Positions 54,035 through 64,000 of a stretch of DNA of 64,000 nt are shown one piece after another. The DNA is from Eutreptiella sp. 'Long Island Sound 2002' (taxonomy: Eukaryota; Euglenozoa; Euglenophyceae; Eutreptiales; Eutreptiaceae), in the NCBI GenBank assembly GCA_964036045.1, contig OZ038385.1:32082641-32146640 (forward strand), read 5' to 3'. Below the pieces are notes generated by a model. It was given only the letters and a program-made list of their open reading frames with translations, was not told the origin of the DNA and made no database searches. The translations under genes were made by a program, and so were the position numbers. Every line of letters begins with the position of its first letter. Position 1 is the first letter of the stretch.

Positions 54035-54250
54035 AACCGCCTCCGTATCCAATTACAAGAAGCAAGTCTTCGACAACGTGCATCCACACGATGCGGGCAT
54101 TTGGAAAATTAGGGGGGAAATCGCGTAATCATCAAATTTTAGTGAAATGAGGCCACCCGGAAAATTCAGCGAAATTTATACTAACCGAAGGGCTAGGCAA
54201 AACTTAGACAAATAATAAAACAGTAATACACGGTGACACAATTGGGAAGG
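54035..54250. other. Flank of retroelement, possible intron or exon edge
   Basis: The minus strand is open next to the insertion (IVWMHVVEDLLLVIGYGGG). If the retroelement is removed, this frame continues directly into the Lys/Ala-rich frame ending at 33749. Confidence 0.35.
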
Positions 54251-54726
54251 CGGACCCTCGTCGTCCGCTTCTTCCTCCTCGTTGCTGTCCGATACACCAT
54301 CCCACAAACATCCATACAACATCCGAGCACCCATCATGAAGAATCAAGCTTTGCGCCCAAACATTTTCCGAGACTGCTTCAATGGATATACCAAGAATTG
54401 CCATCACATGTGATTAAGACCTCCCTCAGCCGAAGCACTCCATCAGCGCACCAAAGTGCCGTTGTTTGAAAGGTAGTCCATGGCGGCTTGAGGGGTTCCT
54501 CTATTCCCTCCAAAGGACCCTTTGAGAACTTCAACCAATAGTGCAGACCTTTGTCTGTTTGCTTCACGGCACCGACAATACGAGTCCAAACGGCAATATT
54601 CTCCCCAAGACGCGAAAAAAACCCATGGATAGAGCTTAGGCACACCCTTTGGCAATAAGCACAACACAAACTTCTGCTTTGGTGCACGAGGTTGTGGTGC
54701 GGATGAAGCAAACGCCACTCCATCAT
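54250..54726 (-). CDS. Host gene remnant, unrecognised
   Basis: Coding character is clear but frames change. One frame reads KQKFVLCLLPKGVPKLYPW; after a T run near 54620 another reads ENIAVWTRIVGAVKQTDKGL and continues HYWLKFSKGPLEGIEEPLKP. Nearer the retroelement a third gives an acidic stretch, SDSNEEEEADDEGPPSQ (about 54250-54300). This could be exons or a decayed gene. It lies upstream, on the same strand, of the sequence interrupted by the retroelement. No family was recognised. Confidence 0.4.
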
Positions 54727-55333
54727 ACTTTGAGCTTGTTGCTAAGGCGCTTTAACTTAACAATGCTCAGCAAACAATCCTGCGGTGGTAAAACAAGTCT
54801 CTAGACCTCTATTTTGTACAAACACTCACAACATTTGAAGCTGCCAACCGTACAATTCTTTGTAAATCACTTCACAGCTCCCTCGCACACTGGTCATCCT
54901 TTGTTCTTCACCACTTGAGCCACAGGGTCCATCCTTTGACTACTGTCTTCTGTAGAACGGGTGAAAAGGTGTTAGCCCACCGTGCCCGTGGCGGATTTTT
55001 CCACCTCAGCTGTGGTTGAAGACTCAACCTCTTGCTGATGTCGTTGGTTGCATGATAAGAAAAGGCGGCCGGCCATATTGCAATTATGGGCACAATGGTG
55101 TGCATTCGTATGACCCGAGGTATCCCACGGGTACCGCTATCCATTCCTCATGCTTCCTAGCGAACTTTGTAGCGAACTGGTTCAGCCATGCTAGCCATGT
55201 TGATTAGGCTGAACAAGATCCTCCAAATTTTGTTCATGGCGGCTTTTGCCACATCATTGCTCTCCATTTTGGACCCCTACAATAACTCTGACCCTAGCCT
55301 AGGGCCACAACTAGGTTTGGGCTAGGGCTAGGG
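54727..55333. other. Unassigned region
   Basis: No gene, RNA or strong repeat seen. It ends in a short GGGCTAGGGTTAGGGTTGGGG stretch (55319-55345, split) that is too short to call telomeric. Confidence 0.35.
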
Positions 55334-55882
55334 TTAGGGTTGGGGTCGCCGAGCTGGTGGAACCAGTCTTGGTTTTATAATCCTCTTTAGTGTCTAGGAT
55401 GGACCTAACAGGTTTGGTAAGCAGTAAGCGGCAAGCAGCAAGCAGCAAGCAAGCAAGCAAGCAACAAGCACACGCGAAATGGGAAAAAATCACATCTCCA
55501 TGGTGGTGCTTCGGATTCGGCCAAAATTTTGATGGATGCCACCTATGGGTGTGAGGACAACCACACAAAGTATGAGCCAAAAACTCAACGGTGGCGGCCG
55601 GGAACGGGCGTCACAAGTGTTGTACCTCCATTTCAAAATCTGCAATGTAGGACAAAAATCAGCCTTTTTTTTTTTGCCTAAAACCGCCCTAGAAGCTACT
55701 AAAAACGGTCAAATGAAGAGGAACAGTGGCCACTCTACACATGCAGCTAGACTTCCCCGTGCCGAAGGGCCCTCTAGGGCCCTCTAGCTCCACAATATGT
55801 CCGCGAACCGCCCCCAAAAGGCACCCCAAATCCCCATAATTTGTGCACATTGGCCACCGACAGCCCCAAACCAAAACCAGAC
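55334..55882 (+). repeat. ~540-bp direct repeat, copy 1
   Basis: Matches 56872-57391: CGAGCTGGTGGAACCAGTCT, CTTTAGTGTCTAGG, a GCAAGCAAGC tract, GGCCAAAATTTTGATGGATG, AACTCAACGGTGGCGGCCGG and GAAGGGCCCTCTAGGG, in the same order with small indels. Confidence 0.9.
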
Positions 55883-56094
55883 CATATCCTGGGCTACGTT
55901 GCTCAAAACACAATTTCGCGGGCACCTAGTCCACCCGCAACCACCCACTTTTGGTGGTTTCCACGCCTCAAAATTGCCCTAAAGGACACCTAGACCCCCG
56001 TACCTAGGCCCAGTGGGCTGCGGCAAGCTGCAAGTGGTAGCCCAAAGAGGTGGGTGCCAAAATGGGTCAACAAGGTCCACCGGGTGCAAAAAAA

Positions 56095-56790
56095 AGACCT
56101 TTTTCAAAAATGATCCTGGACTACATGGAATGCCAAAACAAATGTTTTTGGCACATTTTGAGCCCGTGGTGGCCCGTTTTGGCCCTCCGAAAATCCCAAA
56201 ATGCCTTGAAAATGGGCAGTTTTGGGACCAAAAATGGGACCAAAATGTATTTTTCCAAAAATGATCCCTGACCATTTGGGGTGCCTAAACAAGTGAAATG
56301 AGCCCATGTTGAGCCCATTGCAAGCCATTTTGGCCCCTCCAAAGTCACAAAATGCCCTGAAAGTAGGTTGTTTTGGAACCAAAAATAGGTCAAAAATGGG
56401 CCAAAAATGTGTTTTTCCAAAAATGATCCTTGACCATTTGGGTTGCACAAACAAGTGGAATGAGCCCATTGCAAGCCATTTTGGCCCCTCCAAAGTCACA
56501 AAATGTCTTGAAAATGGGTTGTTTTGGGATCGGTCAAAAATGGATCAAAAATGTGTTTTTCCAAAGATAATTTTGGACTATTTGGGGTGCACAGACAAGT
56601 GGAATGAGCCCATTGTGAGCCCATGTTGAGCAATTTTGGCCGCTCTCAAGGCCGAAAGGGCCTTGAAAATGGGCCCACAAATTGCTCAAAAACGGGTCAA
56701 AACCATCATATTCCAAAAATGAGCCTAGTCCAGTTGTGGTGCCCAAACGGATGAATACCACTCATTTTGAGCCCCTTTTGAGCCGCACTC
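56095..56790 (+). repeat. ~150-bp tandem array, about 5 copies
   Basis: Units contain TTTTTCCAAAAATGATCC, then AAGTGGAATGAGCCCAT, GCCATTTTGGCCCCTC and AATGCCTTGAAAATGGG. Copies begin near 56100, 56252, 56412, 56555 and 56707. Confidence 0.85.
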
Positions 56791-56871
56791 ATTCTAGTGC
56801 GTACCTCATTTGTCGTTGAAGTAGACCATGATCCTTCCCCCACCACCTAAGTCCCAATAATCAATCCTGGT

Positions 56872-57391
56872 TAGGGTTACCGAGCTGGTGGAACCAGTCT
56901 TGGTTTCATAACCCTCTTTAGTGTCTAGGGTGGACCTAACAGGTTTGGCAAGCAAGCAAGCAAGCAAGCTAGCAAGTAGCCTACGCTCGAAATGGGAAAA
57001 AATCACAGCTCCGTCGTGGTGCTTGGGATTCGGCCAAAATTTTGATGGATGCCACCTATGGGTGTGAGGACAACCACACAAAGAATGAGCCCAAAACTCA
57101 ACGGTGGCGGCCGGGAACGGGCGTCGCAAGTGCCGTACCTCCATTTCAAAATCTGCAATGTAGGACAAAAATCAGCCTTTTTATGCCTAAAACCGCCCTA
57201 GAACCTGCTGAAAACAGCCAAATGAAGAGAAATAGTGGCCACTCTACACATGGCGCCTAGACTTCCCCGTGCCGAAGGGCCCTCTAGGGCCCTCTAGCCC
57301 CACAATATGTCCACCAACTGTGCCTAAAGCGGCCCCCAAAAGCCCCATAACTTGTGCACCTTGGCCGGCGATAGCCACAAACCAAAACCAG
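56872..57391 (+). repeat. ~540-bp direct repeat, copy 2
   Basis: Direct copy of 55334-55882, placed just after the ~150-bp array, so the array is bracketed. Confidence 0.9.
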
Positions 57392-57449
57392 GATTGAATA
57401 CCCGGACCCAGCTGGTGGGGGAAGGAACATCGTCTAGGAGACTTCAACG

Positions 57450-57780
57450 ACAAGTGTGTTCTATAGGCGGGCATCATGTAGAGTGTGTTGTATAGGGGTG
57501 CATTGCATAGAGTGTGTTGTACACAGTGTGTTGTACGGGGGGGGCGGGTCATACAGAGTGTGTTGTACATGGGGGCGTCATATACAGTGTGTCGCACTGG
57601 GGAAACCAGCCTGCACAGTGTGCTGTACAGGGGCAAATCATCAAGAGTGTGTTGTAGTTGTACCGGGGCACATCAGACAGAGTGTGCCGTTCTGGAGGGG
57701 GTCATATAGATTGCATTGTGTGGGGGGACATCAGAGTGTGTCGCAAAGAAGAAATGAATAACAGTGTGGGGCACAGGGGG
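57450..57780 (+). repeat. ~30-bp minisatellite family, array 2
   Basis: Units such as AGAGTGTGTTGTACA followed by GGGGGCGTCATA. Same family as 31330-31665. Confidence 0.8.
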
Positions 57781-57782
57781 TC

Positions 57783-58021
57783 ATCTTTTTGAGACTGGGG
57801 CCCGGCTGGAACCCACACCACTGTCAACCTGGGTGGTGAGTAGGTCGGGTTTCCTTATCAAGGAGATGAAGAGGAGGGCCTCTGCCACGATGCCGAGTCG
57901 GTTCAGGCCCCGGGGGTCACCCGACGACCGCGTCCCTAGCCGGCGAGGACCGCCGGGCACCATGGAGCTGGCGTGCAGGGGCGCCCCAACAGGGGACCCC
58001 ATCTCCTCCCCCTCCTCCATC
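57783..58021. other. GC-rich insert splitting the minisatellite
   Basis: A 240-bp GC-rich segment, different in composition from both sides, with a minus-strand frame (VPGGPRRLGTRSSGDPRG, LLFISLIRKPDLLTTQV). It interrupts the array between two units, as an insertion would. I cannot assign it. Confidence 0.45.
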
Positions 58022-58435
58022 CAGGGTGTGTTGTACAGAAGGACATCATAGATGTTGTGTTGTATGGGGGGCATCCTTCAGAGTGTGGTATGTGATGGTA
58101 TGCTGTACATGGGGACATCATACATGTTGCGTTGTATGGGGGGACATCCTTTTGACTATGTTGTAGGGGGGGGGGGGGGCGTCATAGAGAGTGTGTTGTG
58201 CAAGGGCACATCAGAAAGAGCGTGTTGTACATAGTATGTTGTACACGGGGGCGTCATTCGAGTGTATTGTATAGGGGAACATCATTTTGACTGCATTGCA
58301 CAGGGGGGCGTCATACAGAGTGTGTTGTGCAGGACAAGTGGAATAAAATGCAGTGCATAGGGGGATAGCATATACTGTGTCGGTTGTACAGCCGTACATC
58401 ATATAGAGTGTGTTGTACGGGGAAACATCAAACCT
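58022..58435 (+). repeat. ~30-bp minisatellite family, array 3
   Basis: Continuation of array 2 after the GC-rich insert, including a G run near 58167. Confidence 0.8.
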
Positions 58436-58976
58436 CAACCAGAAAATTGGAGGCCTGGCACACGATGTCAACACCTGCCTTGGACCTCTGCCGGCAGCAA
58501 CCTATCAACTCTGTTTTTAAGCCACAGCATGAACTTCTGTGCTCTTCTTCTTATGTTTTGGGAGTACAAAATTGAACAGCCAGCGGAGCGGATGCCCCTC
58601 AACAGTCCACTTCCTCCGTCCCCATTGCGGACACGGCACAGCAACCGCACGCAGCAAAGCACCCCGTTCAGGTGAGGCAGGCCAACAATACATCTGAAAA
58701 TGGGCATACTTGAGTAGGGCCAGCTGCACCAGACAGTACTTGCTTCCTGAGAGCAAAGGGGTACACTGCACGGAAGGGACCAGGCATCCTTGTAAGGACG
58801 GATTGACAGTGTACCACAGCTTTGCATTACACATTGCAGATCAAGAGGCCTAGCATCTAGTGCTTGTGTTGGAGGGCTCTTGGCGCCCCACTTTTGCTGC
58901 TGATCCGTTCACTGGTCGCGAGAGGAGACTGTGTCCACACCCGTAGCATAGATCTAATACAAAGTAATGCAGCAGA
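58436..58976. other. Unassigned spacer
   Basis: No supported gene; short minus-strand frames at 58468-58834 lack known motifs. Confidence 0.35.
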
Positions 58977-59508
58977 TGATGGTTGTGCTGTGCTGTGCTA
59001 TGCTGTGCTGTGCTGTGATGTGCTGTATTGTGCTGTGTTGTGCTGTACTATGTTGTGATGTGCTGTGCTGTGCTGTGCTGTGCTGTGCTGTGCTGTGATG
59101 TGTTGTGTTGTGTTGTGTTGTGCTGTGTTGTGTTGTGTTGTGTTGTGATGCGTTGTGTTGTGTTGTGCTGTGCTGTGCTGTGTTGTGTTGTGTTGTGTTG
59201 TGTTGTGTTGTGTTGTGTTGTGTTGTGTTGTGTTGTGTTGTGTTGTGTTGTGATGTGTTGTGATGTGTTGTGTTGTGTTGTGATGTGTTGTGTTGTGTTG
59301 TGCTGTGCTGTGCTGTGTTGTGTTGTGTTGTGTTGTGTTGTGTTGTGTTGTGTCGTGCTGTGCTGTGTTGTGTTGTGTTGTGTTGTGTTGTGTTGTGTTG
59401 TGTTGTGTTGTGTTGTGTTGTGTTGCGTTGTGTTGTGTTGTGTTGTGTTGTGTTGTGCTGTGCTGTGCTGTGCTGTGCTGTGCTGTGTTGTGTTATGTTG
59501 TGTTGTGC
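58977..59508 (+). repeat. TGYTG pentanucleotide tract
   Basis: About 105 tandem 5-bp units, nearly all TGTTG or TGCTG, with rare TGATG, TATTG and similar variants. TGCTG units cluster in short runs. No stop codon arises on most frames, which creates long spurious frames on both strands. Confidence 0.96.
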
Positions 59509-59809
59509 CGAAGGCGCTGTTACCAAAAGGCAAAGGCCGGGATGTCTACCCACGGGTACAGGTAAACGGGCTGGGCTGTGTGTGTTGTGTGCGCGCTGTG
59601 TGTAAGTGTGTTGTGGCATAGCCGGACCAGTGCACTCTCGCACTTGGCCGACCCTGCCTTGCCGACGCCTGCGCGCAGTCACACAGGGTCTTTTTTGCCC
59701 ACTGCACCCTGCGTGCCGCGCTGCACCACCAGTGCCTTCTGTGTGGTGCCGCACTGCTTGGTGCTCTGCACCACACTGCACTGTGTGTGCCCTGCTGCAC
59801 TGTTGTTGT
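59509..59809. other. Spacer between the TGYTG tract and the 47-bp satellite
   Basis: TG-rich sequence grading into CACTGC-rich sequence; no supported gene. Confidence 0.5.
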
Positions 59810-62800
59810 GGGCAGGGGGCAGTGGGCAGTGTAACGCACTGCCAGGCAGCCTGGGGGCTGTGGGCAATGGAAATCGTGCTTCGCACTGCCGCATTGCCTG
59901 AGGGCACTGGGGAGTGGTTCTCCCGCCGCTCACTGCCTCCCTCCCTTGGGGCAGTGGGCCGGGCATCTCCTGCAATACACTGCCGCCCTGCCTGGGGCAG
60001 TGGGCAGTGGTACTCCTGCGACACACTGCGCCACGGCCTGGGGGCAGTGGGCAGTGGACCTCCTGCAACGCACTGCCTCACTGCCTGGGGGCAGTGGGCA
60101 GTGGGACTTTTGCAATGCGCTGCTCCACTGCCTGGGGGCAGGGGGCAGTGGATCTCCTGCAATGCACTGCCTCACTGCCTGGGGGCAGTGGGCAGATGAA
60201 CTCCTGCAATAGACTGCCCCACTGCCTGGGGGCAGTGCGCAGTGGGCCTTCCGCAATGCACTGCCCCACTGCCTGGGTGCAGTGGGCAGTGCAAGTTCTG
60301 CAATGCACTGCCTCACTGCCTGGGGGCAGTGGGCAGTGGAACTCCTGCTATACACTGCCTCACTGCCTGGGGGCAGTGGGCAGTGCAACTCCTGCAATGC
60401 ACTACCTCACTGCCCGGGGGCAACGGGCAGCGGACCTCCTGCAATACACTGCCCCACTGCCCTGGGGGCAGTGGGCAGTGGACCTCCTGCAATGCACTGC
60501 CTCACTGCCCTGGGGGCAGTGGGCAGTGGACCTCCTGCAATGCACTGCCTCACTGCCCTGGGGGCAGTGGGCAGTGGAACTCCTGCAATCCACTGCCTCA
60601 CTGCCTGGGGGCAGTGGGCAGTGCAACTCCTGCAATACACTGCCTCACGCAGTGGGCAGTGGAACTCCCGCAATACATTGCCTCATTGCTTGGGGGCAGC
60701 GGGTAGTGCACATCCCCCAATGCACTGCCCCCATGCCTGGGGGCAGGGGGCAGTGGACCTCCTGCAATACACTGCCTCACTGCCTGGGGGCAGTGGGCAG
60801 TGGACCTCGTGCAATACACCGCCTCACTGCCTGGCGGAAGCAGGCAGTGCAACTCCTGCAATGCACTGCCTCACTGCCTGGGGGCAGTGGGCAGTGGAAC
60901 CGCTGCAATGCAATGCCCCACTGCCTGGGGGCAGTGGGCAGTGGACCTCCTGCAATACACTGCCTCACTGCCTGGGGGCAGTGGGCAGTGGACCTCGTGC
61001 AATACACCGCCTCACTGCCTGGCGGAAGCAGGCAGTGCAACTCCTGCAATGCACTGCCTCACTGCCTGGGGGCAGTGGGCAGTGGAACCGCTGCAATGCA
61101 ATGCCCCACTGCCTGGGGGCAGGGGGCAGTGGACCTCCTGCAATACACTGCCTCACTGCCTGGGGGCAGTGGGCAGTGGAACCGCTGCAATGCACTGCCC
61201 CACTGCCTGGGGGCAGTGGGCAGTGCAACTCCGGCAACGCACTGCCTCACTGCCTGGGGGCACGGGACAGTGCAAATTCTGCAATGCACTGCCTCACTGC
61301 CCTGGGGCAGTGGGCAGTGCAACTGCTGCAATGCACTGCCTCACTGCCCTGGGGGCAGTGGACGGCGCAACTCCTGCAACGCACTGCCTCACTGCCTGGG
61401 GGCAGTGGACAGTGGAACTCCTGCAATGCACTGCCTCACTGCCTGGGGGCAGTGGGGAGTGGAACTCCTGCAATGCACTGCCTCACTGTCTGGGGGCAGT
61501 GGGCAGCGCAACTCCTGCAATGCACTGCCTCACTGCCCTGGGGCAGTGGGCAGTGGAACTCCTTCAATGCACTGCCTCACTGCCTGGGGGCAGTCGGCAG
61601 CGCAACTCCTGCAATGCACTGCCTCACTGCCCTGGGGCAGTGGGCAGTGCAACTCCTGCAATGCACTGCCTCACTGCCCTGGGGCAGTGGGCAGTGCAGC
61701 TTCTGCAATGCACTGCCTCACTGCCCTGGGGTAGTGGGCAGTGGAACTCTTGCAATGCACTACCCCACTGCCTGGGGGCAGTGGGCAGTGCAACTTCTGC
61801 AATGCACTGCCTCACTGTCCTGGGGCAGTTGGCAGTGCAACCCCTGCAATGCACTGCCTCACTGCCTGGGGGCAGTGGACAGTGCAGCTTCTGCAATGCA
61901 CTGCCTCACTACCCTGGGGCAGTGGGCAGTGGAACTCCTGCAATGCACTGCCTCACTGCCTGGGGGCGGTGGGCAGTGCAACTCCTGCAATCCACTGCAT
62001 CACTGCCCGGGGGCAGTGGGCAGTGCAACTCCTGCAATGCACTGCCTCACTGCCCTGGGGCAGTGGGCAGTGCAACTCCTGCAATGCAACGCCTCACTGC
62101 CTGGGGGCAGTGGACGGCGCAACTCCCGCAATGCACTGCCGCACTGCCTGGGGGCAGTGGGCAGTGCAACTCCTGCAATGCACTGCCTCACTGCCCTGGG
62201 GCAGTGGGCAGTGGAACTCCTGCAATGCACTGCCTCACTGCCTGGGGGCAGTGGACAGTGTAATTCCTGCAATGCACTGTCTCACTGCCCTGGGGCAGTG
62301 GGCAGTGGAACTTCTGCAATGCACTGCCTCACTGCCTGGGGGCAGTCGGCAGTGCAACTCCTGCAATGCACTGTCTCACTGCCCCGGGGCAGTGGGCAGT
62401 GCAACTCCTGCAATGCACGACCTCACTGTCCTGGTGCAGTTGGCAGTGCAACCCCTGCAATGCACTGCCTCACTGCCTGGGGGCAGTGGACAGTGCAGCT
62501 TCTGCAATGCACTGCCTCACTACCCTGGGGCAGTGGGCAGTGGAACTCCTGCAATGCACTGCCTCACTGCCTGGGGGCGGTGGGCAGTGCAACTCCTGCA
62601 ATCCACTGCATCACTGCCCGGGGGCAGTGGGCAGTGCAACTCCTGCAATGCACTGCCTCACTGCCCTGGGGCAGTGGGCAGTGCAACTCCTGCAATGCAA
62701 CGCCTCACTGCCTGGGGGCAGTGGACGGCGCAACTCCCGCAATGCACTGCCGCACTGCCTGGGGGCAGTGGGCAGTGCAACTCCTGCAATGCACTGCCTC

Positions 62801-64000
62801 ACTGCCCTGGGGCAGTGGGCAGTGGAACTCCTGCAATGCACTGCCTCACTGCCTGGGGGCAGTGGACAGTGTAACTCCTGCAATGCACTGTCTCACTGCC
62901 CTGGGGCAGTGGGCAGTGGAACTTCTGCAATGCACTGCCTCACTGCCTGGGGGCAGTGGGCAGTGCAACTCCTGCAATGCACTGTCTCACTGCCCCGGGG
63001 CAGTGGGCAGTGCAACTCCTGCAATGCACGACCTCACTGCCTGGGCGCAGTGGGCAGTGGAACTCCTGCAATAGACTGCCCGACTGCCTGGGGGCAGTGG
63101 GCAGTGGAACCCCCGCAATGCACTGCCTCACTGCCTGGGGGCAGTGGGCAGTGCAACTCCTGCAATGCACTGCCTCACTGCCTGGGGGCAGCGGGCAGTG
63201 CAACTTCTGCAATGCACTGCCTCACTGCCCCGGGGCAGTTGGCAGTGCAACTCCTGCAATGAACTGCCTCACTGCCTGGGGGCAGTGGACAGTGCAACTT
63301 CGGCAATGCACTGCCTCACTGCCCTGGGGCAGTGGGCAGTGGAACTCCTGCAATGCACTGCCCAACTGCCTGGAGGCAGTGGGCAGTGCAACTCCTGCAA
63401 TGCACTGCCTCACTGCCTGGGGGCAGTGGGCAGTGCAGCTTCTGCAATGCACTGCCTCACTGCCCTGGGGCAGTGGGCAGTGGACCTCCTGCAATGCACT
63501 GCCTTACTGCCTGGGGGCAGCGGGCAGTGCAACTCCTGCAATACACGGCCGCATTGCCTGGGGGCAGTGGGAAGTGCAACTCCTGCAATGCATTGCCTCA
63601 CTGCCCTCGGGCAGTAGGCAGTGGAACTCCTGCAATGCACTGCCTCACTGCCCGGGGGCAGTGGGTAGTGCAACTCCTGCAATGCACTACCTCACTGCCT
63701 GGGGACAGTGGGCAGTGGACCTCCTGCAACGCACTGCCGCACCGCCTGGGGGCGGTGGGCAGTGGAACTCCTGCAATGCACTGCCTCACTGCCTGGGGGC
63801 AGTGGGCAGTGGAACTCCTGCAATGCACTGCCTCACTGCCTGGGGGCAGTGGGCAGTGCAACTCCTGCAATGCACTGCCTCACTGTCTGGGGCAGTGGGC
63901 AGTGGAACTCCTGCAATGCACTGCCTCACTGCCTGGGGGCAGTAGGCAGTGGAACTCCTGCAATGCACTGCCTCACTGCCCGGGGGCAGTGGGTAGTGCA
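59810..64000 (+). repeat. 47-bp hairpin satellite, about 90 copies, open at right edge
   Basis: The consensus unit is CTGCAATGCACTGCCTCACT, GCCTGGGGGCAGTGGGCAGT, GGAACTC. Arms CACTGCCTCACTGCC and GGCAGTGGGCAGTG pair with one mismatch and a short TGG loop, so every unit can fold. The first units (59810-59990) are degenerate and later ones homogeneous. Higher-order repetition is visible: a 4-unit block repeats with a 188-bp shift (60803 and 60991), and a ~10-unit block repeats with a ~610-bp shift (61829 and 62438). The array continues past 64000. Confidence 0.97.

Noticed and set aside
55319-55347. Telomere-like GGGTTAGGG stretch
   Set aside because: Only two imperfect units; too short for an interstitial telomere.
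55334-57391. LTR retrotransposon
   Set aside because: No TG...CA ends, primer-binding site, target duplication or coding interior; the middle is a tandem array.
58954-60162. Long frames encoding Cys/Val/Leu or His/Asn/Thr/Gln repeats
   Set aside because: Direct translation of the TGYTG tract and its complement; no start context or non-repetitive domain.
60282-63945. Open frames of up to 930 codons over the right-end satellite
   Set aside because: They follow from a 47-bp unit without stop codons in any phase; frames are open on both strands and the peptide repeats every three units.
59810-64000. CRISPR-like array
   Set aside because: Units are contiguous without unique spacers, and the sequence is eukaryotic in character.

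Overview
The window looks like eukaryotic nuclear DNA: intact genes are sparse, homopolymer, microsatellite and satellite tracts are frequent, coding stretches look intron-split, and several transposon families are nested inside one another. The type of tyrosine-recombinase retroelement and the long G and C runs would suit a unicellular alga or another protist, but no host gene here is conserved enough to fix the lineage, so that is inference.

The centre (33.75-54.03 kb) is the informative part. It is a nested mobile element on the minus strand. The outer element is a tyrosine-recombinase (DIRS-order) retrotransposon with split direct repeats: A1 at 53919-54034, then B1-A2-B2 at 34036-33750. 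Its genes run gag, zinc-knuckle gag, tyrosine recombinase, reverse transcriptase, RNase H. Inside its RNase H gene sits a 14.7 kb hAT-type DNA transposon (34958-49664). That transposon has 14-bp terminal inverted repeats (CAGCTATGTGTATA), an 8-bp target duplication (GCCCACAA/GCCCACAG), and inverted subterminal zones. Deleting it with one target copy brings the RNase H frame back in phase. The hAT element is far larger than usual. Besides a BED/hAT transposase-like protein (35628-39209) it carries a USP-like deubiquitinase domain (38881-40326), an OTU-like cysteine protease domain (40643-41761), and three proteins I do not recognise (41784-46772). Several of its reading frames break at poly-C/poly-G tracts, which suggests one or two long polyproteins that have decayed or are misread at homopolymers. 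The outer retroelement may itself have landed in a minus-strand host gene, with remnants on both sides (33.3-33.75 and 54.25-54.72 kb).

The left third (1-33 kb) holds dispersed and tandem repeats with scattered coding remnants. These include a 3.3-copy ~230-bp array (1.7-2.4 kb), a 0.6 kb repeat present twice at very high identity (5.2 and 18.6 kb), and a repeat family rich in GCGACTTGCGCC words (12.4-13.7 and 21.7-21.9 kb). There is also a small MITE-like element (19.9-20.3 kb), a 1.28 kb internally deleted hAT element with perfect 22-bp ends (23365-24648), and a ~195-bp satellite (25.3-26.8 kb). Possible host coding pieces are a histidine-rich metal-binding-type exon (14.47-14.62 kb), a proline-rich open frame (15.06-15.66 kb) and a minus-strand fragment (13.74-14.27 kb).

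The right end (55-64 kb) is almost entirely repeats. It has a 540-bp direct repeat flanking a ~150-bp array, a ~30-bp minisatellite also seen at 31 kb, a 530-bp TGYTG pentanucleotide tract, and a 47-bp satellite running off the window whose every unit can fold into a hairpin. The very long open frames over these tracts are by-products of stop-free repeat units, not genes.
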